Assembly: GCA_021442155.1 (NCBI GenBank)
Contig: CM038229.1
Span: forward strand, 90,408,693-90,472,692
Direction: 5' to 3'
From: Cymbidium sinense
Lineage: Eukaryota > Streptophyta > Magnoliopsida > Asparagales > Orchidaceae
Length of the DNA stretch: 64,000 nt
This document shows, piece after piece, positions 47,501-59,915 of the stretch. The notes below the pieces were generated by a model. The model saw only the letters and a program-made list of their open reading frames with translations. It did no database searches and was not told the DNA's origin. Each line of letters opens with the position of its first letter. Within the stretch, counting starts at the first letter, position 1. The translations under genes were made by a program, and so were the position numbers.

Positions 47501-50500
47501 TCAAACCAAGTTTCTCTGGAAAAAGTGGAAGCCCTCCAATCAAGAGTGAAAATATTATGCATTTGTGCATGATGTTATAAAAGAAATATTCATCCAGCTA
47601 AGGGATTGCTAATTCTTTTATCTTGATTTTAGCTTAAACTTTAGGTGAGATTATGAGTTCTTTATTCTTAATTTTGAATTATTAAATTTGGTAGAAGAAT
47701 TATTTTCTCTAAGAGCCTAATCCACATATAGGCCATACATCAAGCAAGGAAAAAAACTAGGAAAAAGGATGCCATCTAAATGCATAAGCTAAACAAATCA
47801 TCAATCAATTTATAAAGCTAACTCAAAAGAATAAGAGGCCATTTGTGGTTGCGTACCACCGTACAAACCCAAAAATAAATTGGGTAGCTGAGCTCTACCC
47901 TTATACTACGTGGATTATAAGTGAATTAAATTTAATTAAGCAAGGAATTCATTGTTATGGGGGTCTTCAAGCTTCATTTCTTCATTCTTCTTTTCTTCTC
48001 TCTTCTTCTTTTCTTCTTTCTTCTTTGATTTCTTCTTTTGGATGGATGGAAGGTGGTTGCTCCAAGGCTTCACATGGTACATAAGGTGAAATCTTATGAC
48101 CAATGCTCATCCTAATCCCCATAATAATTATTCTAAAATCCTAATTACAAAAATTACATGAAAAGGAAAAGTAAATCTAGCAAACACCTATAAAATAAAG
48201 ATTAGCTAAACAAACCACATAAATCCCAAGCATGTATATTGGACTTATCACACACATGGGTGATTAAGTCCACTGCTGGATTATGCTTAGGGTATAAGCA
48301 CACTGCAAAAGTATTTATATTTTTATTTATTACAATGCCCCTTAAGCACAATCCCTAGAAAATAATAGACTAAATCATCCTATCATTCATTCTACACACA
48401 TACATCTTAATCATCCATACTAAAACATATATTATAAAATAAAACATCAAACCATGCATCACCCTAACCAAATGCTAGAAGTGGTGACTTAGCTTAATGT
48501 GTGTGCTTTAGAGGTTTATGCGATATGCTTAGCTATGGCCTTAAGTTAGAATTCTTTAAGTGTGAATAAAGTTCAACTTAGAGGAGAGTTTCATTCAAAT
48601 GGTTTAGTTATTTTGGGTTGATTTTATTTTATGTTTTGATTGGGTTCAAGTGAATCTTGCAATTAATTACTAAGTTATAAAGAGAGGGAAAGAGAAGAGA
48701 ATTTCTCTTTCCTTCCCTAACCTAAGTTATTTCTAAAGTGGATTCATGTTTTAGTTTTGTTTAGTGAATTTTTTATTATATATTTTAATTAATCCTAATT
48801 TTAGATGAAAATTAAAAAACCTATTCAAAAAGAAAGGTATTTTAAGATTAAGTAAAATGAACTAAATTCACAAAATATACATCACTTTATTTCTTTCCCA
48901 ACATGTATAACATGCATATGAATGAGTCCTAAACATATCTATACATACAAATGGGAATGTTTAACACACTTTATGAAGCATGCTAAGTAGTTCATTTAAG
49001 AAAATTTGAATATTTATGATGCATGATTTTCATCAAGTAGCAAAGGGGTTTCTTATCCAATTTTCACATGTACATATGAATGTATGAAAGGCATAAGTGA
49101 GTATGATGCCATTGTTAACTAGGGGTGTAAGATACAAGAACTACTTAGGACTACTTAAAGCCTCACAACATCGGGGTTGTCTAGACTAATATACCACTTT
49201 CCTTAAATACAAGTATGTGTACAAAAGAAATGAATGGAAAAAAGAAAGAATGCAAAAGTTTGTGTTGGTTGATTTATTTTTGTTTTTGCAATTTATATGT
49301 ACAAGTATAGGTATCCTTCTTAAGTAATAGCATAAAAATAAATAGGAGATGGAATTAGGCAAGTGTTAGGTTCTTTTCAAATGAACTATACACTTTGCCA
49401 AATCCTATTCAAAATTATACCAAAAGAGAGGAGAAGGAAAACTATACTATGCACATCCTTATATTTTTACTTACATGCAAGCTTATAAGTAAGAGATAAG
49501 TAAGACACTTACATTTTTTATTATTGATTCATATATTTTAAAAATAATTTGGATTTAATAGTGATAAATAGCCACTCATATTCTTACTTTAGCAAAAACA
49601 TGCAATTTGACATAAAGGAAATATTTTCATTTTTAATTTTATTTTTGAAAAGCATGAATGTATGAAATCATATGACACACACATTTAGAATATTAGGAAA
49701 GAACTAAAGTAATGAAATCATGTAAACACATTTACCTTAATTAATTCCTGAAGGCAATCTTATGAAATAAGAAAGCTTAAAGCAAATCAAAGTTTGTTTA
49801 ATGTGATTTTTATTTGATCTTGAGTTTGATTTAATTTGGAAAATATGAGGTGAGTTTTCTATTCTTAGCTCATTCCTACATGTGTTTGATATTTTTGTTC
49901 GATTTTAGGTGATTAGATTCATTTTATATTTTGATTAGGTTAAGGTATGAGTTAAACATGTTAATTACCCCTTACACACCACCTTAGTATAGTTAATCAA
50001 ATAATTATGACCCAATGAGATAACATAAAACATCATATGGAATTTAAATTTGCAATGCACCTAGGAAGGAAAATGCTTAATGCAATTTAGCTCATGATTA
50101 ATGATTGATTAAGCTAAAGGGTTTAACTTAAGGAATTTCAAAACACCCCTCACATATATGAGTTGAATTTTCATTTCCTTATTATACTTAGGCTCTTGAA
50201 CACTAAGCATCTACCCAAGAGGAATTAATTGATTTTAGAAAGTTTTAGAAATTTGTGAAATTAATTAAGGGGATAATTAGTGAATTAATCCTTAATTAAG
50301 GATGGATTAAGGAAGAAAAAAAGGGTTTAAGGAATAGCTTAGGGGAAATGCCCTAAAATTATTCCCCAAACCTCTTATTCATTTAAACAAACCTTAATCA
50401 ACTCAATCAGAGGGTTAAACCACTAATTATAATCTTAATTAATCTTAATTATATTAAGGGAGTAATTTAGGAATGAACTAGCAATTCCCCTAATTAAGCC

Positions 50501-50795
50501 ACCAATAAATCCCAAGAAAATTAGGAGAGGCAGAAGTCATCCCTCTAATTACACCCAAGAAGTTTGAGATTAATCAGAGGATTAATTAAAGAGTAATTAG
50601 TAAATTAATATTCCTAATAAAACCTAAATTCATAGACACGAAATATTCAAAATTAATTTTAGAATATTCTATGTTCAATTATCTTTCTAATGCAATTTAT
50701 TTCATATTTTTCTAATTTTCTATATTGAGGTATGAATTTTAGAACCTTAGGTGATTAATTAAAATTAAATAAATCCTTAATTATATCACTAATCC
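47501..50795 (-). mobile_element. E2 5' LTR, continuation beyond the solo LTR
   Basis: It is collinear with 25,310-28,555, including AAAAGTGGAAGCCCTCC, the CTCTACCC segment near 47,890 and the conserved block at 49,085-49,200. Similarity to the E2 3' LTR is high. It ends near 50,795 at AATCCTAA, where it is fused to another LTR fragment at a later LTR position. No gene is seen. Confidence 0.75.
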
Positions 50796-51867
50796 TAACT
50801 CTTAATGCAAAATTATATTAAAAATAGGAAAAGTAAATCTAACTACACGTGCAAAATAAGTATTTTCTAAACACACCATACAGCCTAAGCAGTTAAATGA
50901 ATAATTTGGACTTAGCACCCTACACATGGATATACAAGTCCACCTGTCCTAATATAGATTATGCTTAGAGGTTAAGCAACACAATAAAATATTTATATTT
51001 TTATTTTAAGCACCAGCATAATCTCACGCATTAAACATAATTAGGCTAACCACGGCCTAACATCCAATCTACGCACATACACTCTAACATCCGGTCTACA
51101 ATATTACATCACAAAATAAAACATACATCAAACCATACACCACCCAAACATAAAGCTAGAAATGGTGACTTAATTTAATGTGTGTGTTAAGGCTTGTGTG
51201 GTATGCCCTAACTAGGCTTTAGAGTTAAGATTTCTTAAGTATGAAAGACATTTAATTATCAAGGGTGGTTTCACTTTAAATGGTTTAATTAATTTGCAAA
51301 TTTCACTTAATTTTCTTTTATTTCATTTGACCTACAACAACTAAATGTTATGAAGAGAAAGAAAGAGATGATCACTCTATTTTATCCCTATCTTAAGTCA
51401 CATCTAAAGTAAATTAATTAATCAATTCCCTTTGAATAGTTTATTACATGTTTTAATTAGTCCTAAGTTTAGGTTTACTTTAAACAAACTCATTCAATAA
51501 GAAAGGCATATTAAGGTTAGTTGGAATGAATTACTATCATATAATACATGTTTGTTCATTTCTTTCCATCATGTATATCATGCATATGATTAAATCTAGC
51601 ATAGTTATACACGCAATTTGTATCTTAACATACTTAAATGATGAATGTGATTAAATGTATTTGGAATTAATATTTTATTTGGTTGAATAATTTTGTCATA
51701 TTAACTTAAAGCTCTATCTAAGTTCTTATGCAAAAGCATAAAGAAATAACCTTAAATCACATGACTAATCAACTTAACCAAATAACCAAAGTATGAATGC
51801 ATGTCTTTTTAATAGAAAAAGAGGGTTTTCATTCATTAGCTAAGTAGACATCCACATGCATAAAAGT

Positions 51868-52230
51868 TTTAAGTGAGTACGTCACCATTATTCTGCACCA
51901 AGGGAACAAAGCAGGAACCTCCTTAGGGCTACTTAAAGCCATCATCCCTGGAATGTCCAGACTAATATACCGTTATCCTTAGATACATGTGGATGTATAA
52001 ATAATTAGAATAATAGAAAGACATGCAAAAATATATTTTGATTTGATTGATTTATTTTGTATAAATGAATTAAAGCTCTATCTAGATTCTAATGTCCAAA
52101 TGCATAAGAACGAAATCAAGCAGGTATGTTTCCATTATTCTACACCAAGGGAACGAGGTAGGAACCTCCTTAGGGCTACTTAAAGCCATGCGTCCCTGGG
52201 ATGTCCAGGCTAATATACTGCTAACATTCT
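51868..52230. repeat. Duplication of the conserved LTR block
   Basis: The block ACCTCCTTAGGGCTACTTAA occurs near 51,928 and again near 52,165, about 237 bp apart. All other LTR copies have one. Confidence 0.75.
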
Positions 52231-53289
52231 TACTTATACAAATCAACACATGAATGTAAGGGAGAGGTTTTATTTCATACACTAAATTTATATTCACTTG
52301 CATTTTCTATGAATATATATAACTAAATTTACAATATATGTGTATATCCAATCATTTATAAACTTTTGAAAATATATTTGATATTTAATAGTGATACTAG
52401 CCACACATATTTTTAATTTAAATCAACACATGCAATTTGACATAAAAGAAATTATTTTATTTAATTAATTTTAAAAGGGATGGATGCATGAATGATATGA
52501 CATATAACATTTAGCATGATTGGGAGTAAATAAAATAACACAAGTATGTGATTTCATTCAATCCAACTAAGTCCTAAGGACAATCAAACTAAATAAGATT
52601 ATTTAAAACAATCCAAAGTTCTTTAATTTTATTTCATTTTTTATGTTTGATTTGATTTAAGAAAATGTGAAAGAGGTTTGCTAATCCTAATCTCATTCCT
52701 CATGTGTGAATTAATTTGGTTTAATGAGGAATATTTAGATTGATTTTATGTCTTGATTAGGTTAGGGTATGAATTAAGCCAATTAATTAAACCTTACCTA
52801 CATCACCTTAAGTTAATTAACTAATTAATAATGAGCTAAAATAATATGCAACCACATAAAAAATAAATTTGCAATGCTCCTAAAAAATGAAAGGGGCCTA
52901 ATACAATTGGCTCATGATTTATAATTATCATATTAGTCATTGTCGAGTCGTCGAAGGGGTCATGTCAGCTCTACATGGTAGGCCAAGAGTAGAGGAAGTG
53001 GTTGCAGGAGTCTCAAGACTTGATATGGGGAGATTGTGTTGGATTGGTCTTGCCTTTGCCCATGGGGTCTTCAGCCATGAGAGGGAGTAGCTTGGTTTGT
53101 TTCCCTTAGTCCATGACAGATGCTAGGTGACTTAGGTTGGGCTAAGGTGTCTTAAGAATGCCTTATTTGGCACTTTGATGGCTGCCATGGGGAGGCAAAG
53201 TGGACTTTGCCATTTAAGGTAAGAATTTAATGTAAAGAGAGGGTGTTCATTAGTTAATCCCCTTGGGTTGGGACCCACATGGACTTGGG

Positions 53290-54310
53290 CTGGTTTGGTC
53301 AGGTTAGGTCAGCCACCAATGTTCCAAAAGTGGTTTTGGGTGATTTGGCTTCATATGGTCAAAATAGGTTCATTTGGGTTAGGTTGGGTTGGGTTAAACA
53401 ATTGGTCAAATTGGGTCAAGCCAAGACTTGGTATAGGTTCATATGATGATTTGGGATGTTTTGGTTCAATTGGTTTTGATTAATTTGGCTTAAGTTTGAT
53501 TTTGGTTCATTTAGGTTCAAATAGGTCAAATGGGTTAAGTTGACCAATTTGACCAAATTGGGTAGGGTTAGGTGTTGAGTCAAGTTCAAGTTAATTGAAA
53601 ATGATTGTGGGCTTTGGTTTGATTTAATTTAGATTTTGGCCAATTTAACCTTTTAGGTCAATTTGGGCTAGGTTGGGTCAAGTTGACCAATTGGTCAAAT
53701 TGGGCTCAATCATGCTTTGGTCAAGTTCAATAAGTGATTTGGAATGAACTTGAACGATTTGTTACAATCAATTTGGATCAAATCATGGTTTGACCTATTT
53801 TAGCTTTTTAGGCCAATTTGGGTCAACTTAGTTCAAATGGCCAATTGGACTTGATTTGACTCAAGTAAGGGCTTGGCCATGTTCAATCATTGATTATGAG
53901 TGGGTTTGAGTCAATGGTTTCAATCAGTTTGGCATATGGTGAATTTTTGCTAGTTTGGGTTTCATTTGGGCTAAAGGTTGACTTGGTCAACGGGCTAGGT
54001 TGACTTGGCTTGACCCAATTCAAGACAATTGATTAACATAGGATGATTGTTGATCATGATATGGGGTTTGGATGAGCTTAGTTTAATCTAATTTGGGTTG
54101 GATTAAAACTTGGCTCAAAAAGGTCTTTTAGGTCACTTTGGGTCAAGTGGACGTAAATGGGTCAATTCTCTTCATCATGGCTTGATTCAACTTTAATTTA
54201 ACTCACATATGTACTTAAGATGGAAATATAAATCCAATTGCAAGTGGTTTTGAGTCAAATGAATTTTGGTTCATATGATAATTTCAAGTCAAAAGGGTCA
54301 ACATGGCTTG
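53290..54310. promoter_or_regulatory. W-box core cluster, inverted LTR fragment
   Basis: A dense set of GGTCAA, TTGACC and TTGACT cores at the same LTR position as the other clusters. Confidence 0.5.
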
Positions 54311-54857
54311 ACTTGGGTTGACATGAGTTTGGTTTGATAATTATAGTTTGTGTTCATATTTGGAAAAATGATTGAAGGAATTATTGAATCATGAAGAAAT
54401 CCATCGATTTTGAGTTGATTTGGATATCATTTATCCAAGTTCAAGAAATTGGCTAAAAGGGATAAAATTGTGAATTTGATTTGAGTTTAGTTTTGGCCAT
54501 TTGGATTTATATTTCATTTATATTTATGAATATAAATAAATATATAAATGGTTCATGAGAAAATCACTTAAGTCTAGAGTGATTTGGAAGAAAATTTGAC
54601 CAAATTTCAAAGAAAAATTTGATGAAGATGATGTGGCGGTGAATGACGTATGTCGGCGGTGAACCGACAACAGTGATGACCAGCGGTAATGACTGACGAC
54701 GGTCCATAGCTCCTACTTCTTCTTATAGGAAATTGGATTTCTTGAAACTTCAATGGATGGTTCAGTTGATAAGCTAAGATGGCGGGGAAGCGTTAATTAG
54801 GAACCATCATTCGAGCAACTCAGAAAGTCTGATAGATAATTTCAAAGTATTATTCTC

Positions 54858-55800
54858 CATGATGTTACTTGATGTCGTTAACTTGCATGTGAGGGGTAGA
54901 ATCAAATCCGTTGAGGATTTTTGACCCATCTGAGGTTGTTTGTCAAAGTGTTACTTGATGACATTAACACCGAAGAGGTCAATTGAATCGTGAGGATTTT
55001 GACCCATCGAGGTTGTTTTCATAGTGTTACCCGATGACGTTAACCTGTATGGAAGAGGTCGAATTGAATCTGCTGAGGATTTTTTACCTATCTGAGGTTG
55101 TTTATCAGAGTGTTACTCGATGACGTTAACCTGTATGGAAGAGGTCGAATTAGATTCACTAAGAATTTTTGACCTATCAGAGATTGTTTGTTAGAGTGTT
55201 ACCCGATGACGTTAACCTGTAGGGAAGAGGTTGAATTGAATCCTTTGAGGATCTTTGACCTATTCGAGGTTGTTTGTCAGAGTGTTACCCGATGATGTTA
55301 ACTTGTATGGAAGAGGTCGAATTGAATCCGCTGAGGATTTTTGACCTATCCAAGATTATTTGTCGTGTTTTCGATGGCGTTAACACTATGGAAGAGATCG
55401 AAATGAATCCCGAGGATTTTTTACCTATCAAGGTTGTTTTGTCAGTGTTACTCGATGACGTTAATGTATATGGAAGAGGTCGTGGGAAGTCCACCAAGGA
55501 CCTTTTGACCTCTTCTAGGTATTAGCCAAAGTGTTATTTGACTTCTTACCTGTATGGAGTAGGTGCGGAGTTTTGACTTATCCGAGATTGTTTGTCAGAG
55601 TCTTTGCTCGAGGACGTTAACCTGTGTGGAGTAGGTGCGAAGTTTTGATCTATCCGAGGTTCTTTGTCAGAGTCTTTGTTCGATGATGTTAACTTGTATG
55701 GAAGAGATCGAATTGAATTCGTTGAGAATTTTTGACTCATCCGAGGTTGTTTGTCAAAGTATTACTTGATGACGTTAACCTGTATGGAAGAGGTTGAATC
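54858..55800. repeat. 86-bp tandem repeat array, about 12 copies
   Basis: The unit includes GATGACGTTAACCTGTATGG, then GAAGAGGTCGAATTGAATC, then GAGGATTTTTGACCTATC and GAGGTTGTTTGTCAGA. Exact spacings of 86 bp separate the starts at 55,110, 55,196 and 55,282; outer copies are shorter and more diverged. As 86 is not a multiple of three and stops occur, it is not coding. Confidence 0.85.
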
Positions 55801-56096
55801 AAAACATATGTTTGTGGTTATAGGCAAAGTTGCTCCTTAACCTTGGTCTTTTTCATTGGTATTACTGACTTGCTTCTCTAACTGATAATCAATTAGATAT
55901 CCAAAATATTGATTTGGACAATCTTTTGAGATTAAGAGTTGCCCCCAGTTTCTAACAAAATCTGAAGGAACGAAGTTTAATGAATCTTCATTCTTCGCTT
56001 GTGCTCTTTAAAAGCTTAAAATGTTCCACCTCGATGGTGGTTCTGATCTTATTGGGAAACTTGCTCATCATATAAGATGAAATAATAGGAATCAGT

Positions 56097-56116
56097 TTCC
56101 CACAGACAGAATCAAA
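56097..56116 (-). promoter_or_regulatory. Degraded tRNA primer-binding site
   Basis: On the - strand TTTGATTCTGTCTGTGGGAA resembles the common plant primer site TTTGGCGCCGTCTGTGGGAA. The GGCGCC core is altered. Confidence 0.5.
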
Positions 56117-56140
56117 CTGTTGTGTGCTAAGATAAATTAG

Positions 56141-56790
56141 AAAAAATTCAATTATAAGCCTCCTATATACTCCTTATCAGAAGTATTTAAGAAAAAATCT
56201 GAGGCAAGTTCAATATCCTCTAATTCAGCCTCTTTAGCAGAACTAAAGACTGAATTAAAGAAACTAAAATTAGAAGTTCAGCAAATAAAAGTTGAACAAG
56301 AGCAAATGAATGGTCATCTATTAGATCTTGAAATTACGCAAAAGGCGCCCAATTCATTTGACAATATAGAAGCCGATTCTAATCAAGAACCAGGTTTCCT
56401 ACAAAATATGCAAAAGGCAATATACCATAAATGGTATATTTCCATTAAATTAATTATAAATAAAGAATTTATTTTATCAAATTTAACTACTCTAGTTGAT
56501 AGCGGAGCAGATTTAAATTTTATACAAGAAGGAATAATTCCTTCTAAATATTTTGAAAAAACTAGCCAGCGGTTAAAGACAGCCGACAGTGAGTCCTTAT
56601 AAATTAAATATAAACTATCATCTGTGGCCCTGTGTCAAGATGATATTTGTATTCAAATGCCTTTTATTTTAGTCAAAAATTTGACACAACACATTATTTT
56701 GAGAACTCCTTTTCTTCTTAAAATAATGCCAATCACTAGAATTGATGATATTGGAATTGTGTTTTCTTTGGGATAAAGAAATCACATTCC
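56141..56790 (+). pseudogene. Caulimovirid aspartic protease and upstream linker, copy A
   Basis: One frame is open for 153 codons (56,141-56,599) up to a TAA at 56,600-56,602, where copy B has CAA. It then remains open to a second stop at 56,774-56,776, which follows a lost base. The N-terminal part is the linker PPIYSLSEVFKKKS with a charged coiled-coil-like stretch. The protease active site DSGAD is at 56,498-56,512. Downstream, MPFILVKNLTQ and the region ending PITRIDDIGI complete the fold. The enzyme would process the viral polyprotein. A single stop and one indel separate it from an open frame, so this is the least damaged domain in the window. At its 5' end an extra A shifts the frame relative to copy B. 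Confidence 0.8.
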
Positions 56791-57870
56791 GTTTTATACG
56801 ATCAGGGGTGGATAAACCCACATGGAAGAATGACCACTCCTAAGAAGTCCTTCTTTACTGGAGGTCAGGCGTGGTAGCTCATGGCAAATTAGATTATTCA
56901 ATTGGCATGATCAATTTAAACTTATATTTATGGTACTTCCTCTTCAACTAGGGTTGAAAAAAGGTGAACCCTCAAAAAAAATACCATCCAAAAGATCGTT
57001 TAAAGAGAACCTATTTATTTCTCTAAAGAAATAAAATAGAATATTCTTGAAATTAATCCTGCTGATTATTCAATTAATAATGTGGGCCTTATTTGAAAGA
57101 TATTTGGGAAAAATCCTTTCCCATTTGAATCTCTCTCAAGATATGAAAAAATCTTAATATAATTAAAGTGTATGAGATTAATCATGTTCATGATCAACGA
57201 ACCATAAAATTTTGTACATGCATTATACAAAAGATTTTTCATCAAAGTGAATGGGGCATTCCGAAATAAATGTATTCAATCGCCATAATTTGTAAAATTG
57301 GTAAATTATTGGTGCTATGTTATGATGAAGGCCTTCTTCCTTTCTTAATGACAAATGAAGGCATTCATGGATGTTCATATTTATGGATATCATCAACAAA
57401 GAACTTAGGTTCTTGAGATGGTGGAACTATTTTGGAGCGAGTTAAACATTCTTTATAGAATCAAAGGGTCTTGATGGAGATGGAAGCGAAAGGCTATTAA
57501 CCAAAAAAATGATTCAAGGATAAAATCTTGCTCATTTCTTTATCAAATCCATGGATTTAGTGAAACGTTATACTTGGAAAGGACCCCTTCAATCAGTTGG
57601 TTCTTCAAAGACAATTTTTACTAAAATGGTGGAATTGATCCCTTGAAGATAAACTCAAGCAAATTAAAGCTATTATTAAAGCTTATTTCGAATTCGATCC
57701 CTTAAAACTATGGATTTTGCTATGGTGAAGTCTAGCATCAAAGGCGTTATCCTCAAAGAATGAGATTCAACATAGGCTCAAAAGATATATAAAATCAACT
57801 TCCATGTTTAATCACCTATCTATATCTGATAGTCGAATCTTTGATTTGAGATAATAAAAATGATTAACCC
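56791..57870 (+). other. Decayed segment between protease and promoter, copy A
   Basis: Sequence similarity to copy B ends near 56,785 and RT is missing. The remaining kilobase has coding-like pieces in all three frames (for example around 57,300-57,420 and 57,540-57,730), all interrupted by stops. By position it should be the 3' part of the viral genome, after RNase H. I do not recognise a domain. Confidence 0.4.
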
Positions 57871-58137
57871 GGGGAAATAATTGTTACCTTCCAAAAGTGG
57901 CATCTTATCATGAGACTTTTCATAAGTGGGACTCACCAATGAAATAATGTTTTCCAAAGACTTATAATAAGCTTTGACTCTAACAAGTATCTTTTTTATT
58001 TTATAATAGTAACTTGCTTACACACAAAATTTCTATTAAACTATAGCTTTGCTTTGTTTAAAAATTATATCTTTGGAGCTTGAAAAAGCTTCTCCCCCCT
58101 CCACTTATATAAGGAGGCTATGTCTATAATAGGTGTC
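57871..58137 (+). promoter_or_regulatory. Caulimovirid promoter region
   Basis: An AT-rich non-coding stretch leads to TATATAAG (58,106-58,113) about 30 bp before the start of the repeated leader. This is where a pararetroviral pregenomic RNA promoter is expected. Confidence 0.6.
58106..58113 (+). promoter_or_regulatory. TATA box, pregenomic promoter
   Basis: TATATAAG is followed at about 30 bp by the conserved leader start TAAGTTTTCTC, which recurs at 63,699. Confidence 0.65.
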
Positions 58138-58372
58138 TAAGTTTTCTCTTCTCTTCTTCTCTCTATTCTCCTCTTGCTCTCCTTAGTTCTTCGCTTCCAC
58201 TATTGTCATGGTGTATTATTTACAATAAATAAGTTGTTATTTTATATAAGTTGTTGTTTTATATCACGGTGTAAGTCGTATTAGAGCCATGATGGGGTAA
58301 ATCCACAGGAGGAAAGATGTTAGAGAGATTTTTTTTCTTTCTATCACCATGCTTGAATAAAATCTTAGAGAA
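58138..58372 (+). promoter_or_regulatory. Viral leader 1 with polyadenylation signal
   Basis: A C/T-rich start (58,142-58,200) is followed by AATAAA at 58,224-58,229 and the primer site. The arrangement TATA box, short distance, AATAAA suits a terminally redundant pregenomic RNA. The match to leader 3 breaks off near 58,355-58,372. Confidence 0.65.
58276..58296 (+). promoter_or_regulatory. tRNA-Met-type primer-binding site, leader 1
   Basis: TCGTATTAGAGCCATGATGGG resembles the caulimovirid consensus TGGTATCAGAGCCATG, the complement of the initiator tRNA-Met 3' end, with substitutions. Confidence 0.7.
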
Positions 58373-58554
58373 GAAAATTAGCACTTGATTCAGTATTTCT
58401 TTTAATGAATTTGATGTGAAATCAGAGCAATGCTATTACCATGATGCAAAATTTGTTTTGAAACTAAATTTTGACATCTTGTTCAATGATATATTTGGCC
58501 GGAAATCTGAAAGGAGAAAATCTTGATTAAGTAAATCATCTTGAAATTTTGAGA
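58373..58554 (+). other. Insert between leader copies
   Basis: About 180 bp separates leader 1 from leader 2. No match elsewhere in the window or coding potential was recognised. Confidence 0.4.
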
Positions 58555-59111
58555 TGCACTTGTACTTTCCTTAGTTCTTTCCACTTCACACTTTTGTATT
58601 ATTGTAAGTATTTAGCTTTAATAAATAAGTTGTTGTTATATATCCCTGTAAGTCTAGTATGAGCCATGATGGGGTAAATCGGGAGGGAAGGATGTTAGAG
58701 TTTTGTTTCCTATCATGCTTGAATAAACCGTACTTTGTTCATTCCTCCCATGGCTTTATCATCCATTAGATGGCCATTCCTGTTGCATGCATGATGTTTG
58801 ATAGGGTTATAAGTCACATTCCTTTGACTGTCAGGATAATTCTCGTAGATTCTCACGGTAGAGGTTTATATTCCGTCTTAGTCAAAATGGCCATAAATCC
58901 TTTGTGAGGCAAGAAAGTTGTAAGTCTATTTCTTGTTGTTATAGGAAGATAATTCTCTTGGAGGTTTCATGGAGGTTTATACTTAGTTTGTTTTATCTTA
59001 TGTGGTGATTTATTTCAAATTCCATCATCTTCTCTCTCCCTTTTCCACCTTTTTGGCCTTCTTGAAGGTAATATCAACAATTAGGAGAAATAATACTTTA
59101 ATCAAGAACAA
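58555..59111 (+). promoter_or_regulatory. Viral leader 2, partial duplicate
   Basis: It restarts at CTTGTACTTTCCTTAGTTC (leader 3 has it near 63,737) and carries AATAAA at 58,620-58,625, a degraded primer site (58,655-58,672) and the rest of the leader up to the movement-protein start. It lacks the C/T-rich beginning and the TATA box. Confidence 0.6.
58655..58672 (+). promoter_or_regulatory. Degraded primer-binding site, leader 2
   Basis: CTAGTATGAGCCATGATG keeps the GAGCCATGATG core shared by all three leaders; the TATCA part is shortened. Confidence 0.6.
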
Positions 59112-59915
59112 ATGGAAGAGTTCCCCTTGAATGAAGAAGACCTAAATAGATGGTCTCTCCCCAAAATTGATAAAACTATCATTTATCAACTTGGAACATT
59201 TGATTGTAAAGGAAAATCTTCTTACCTAGAACAAACCATTATAGATCAAATGGATAAAACCATTTATCTACTAATGTTTGAAGATGCAAAATATACTTTA
59301 AATATATTCATATAGGGATGATATAGATATCATTCAAACCTTTAACCCTTAAAGGTCTAAATGCTTCTATTTTAATAGATGGTAGATGCCTTCTGGGCTC
59401 AATCCTAATGAGTGTGGTTGAGGAGCCTCTATCACGGGCTTATTTCACATTTCCCAATCACAGTTTATTTGATATAAACATTTTAGCTTTAAAATTACAT
59501 TTATAGCTTTATGGTTATGATTTCCTTAGGGTTCAAACTATTATTTTTGAATTCATTTTGAGTTTTAAATACTCTAAATCGTTTGGAAAGTTGTTAAATT
59601 GAGCGAACTACTACGATCGAAACAAATCATTTATCCCTCTTAGCAGTGATTAAATGGAATGAGGTGGTATTTCACCATGAATACATGGTCAGATCCTAAT
59701 CAAGATGTGATCGGATAATTCAACATGGCAAGTTGAAGTTAGATTCAACCTCATCGATCCATCACATCCTGGGGTTTCAATCCCTAAACCTCAAAGTCTA
59801 AGTCGGATGGTTCACACTCTTGAACCATGATTGAGCCCTTATAAAAATTATATTTATCATCAAATGAGAAAATTAATCTCCCACTCATAAAATGAACTTT
59901 AGTCTTAATGAGCTA
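59112..59915 (+). pseudogene. Caulimovirid movement protein, copy B, decayed
   Basis: The first ATG after the leader opens a 67-codon stretch (59,112-59,315) beginning MEEFPLNEEDL. After a stop, coding traces continue in changing frames: KPLTLKGLNASILI, SVVEEPLSRAYF, FPNHSLFDINIL, then YGYDFL. These have the order of the caulimovirid 30K-type movement-protein domain. Such proteins widen plasmodesmata so virus moves between cells. A Ser/Pro-containing tail runs to about 59,900. Several stops and indels are present. The call rests on motif order and position before the coat protein; the end is approximate. Confidence 0.65.

Larger units (their letters stand above)
50796..54610 (-). mobile_element. 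Diverged LTR fragment, inverted orientation
   Basis: On the - strand it runs from about the last 180-bp module (54,540) through the W-box zone (54,310-53,290), a promoter/5' zone near 53,000-53,200 and AT-rich sequence to the AGGAAAAGTAAATCTA segment near 50,825. The gene-like open stretch 53,268-53,483 is W-box-zone sequence, not a gene. It most resembles the copy at 20,415-23,940. The LTR start is absent, as the match ends near 54,605. Confidence 0.65.
54611..56129 (-). mobile_element. Leader remnant of a second LTR-retrotransposon family
   Basis: A degraded primer-binding site at 56,097-56,116 (- strand) is followed by about 1.4 kb of non-coding leader holding the 86-bp repeat array. Only some 13 bp of the LTR, ending in CACAACAG on the - strand, remain before caulimovirid sequence begins at about 56,127. 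The segment 54,625-54,857 is more GC-rich and has no recognised content. Confidence 0.5.

Noticed and set aside
53268..53483. Trp/Gly-rich open stretch
   Set aside because: Translation of the TTGACC/GGTCAA-rich LTR zone; no homologous frame is kept in the other copies.
54858..55800. Overlapping open stretches in the 86-bp array (55,274-55,525 and antisense) as a protein gene
   Set aside because: The period is not a multiple of three, both strands are open by chance, and neighbouring units contain stops.
58276..58296. A tRNA-Met gene fragment
   Set aside because: Only the primer-site complement is present, with no cloverleaf, and its position after a TATA box and AATAAA fits a viral primer-binding site.
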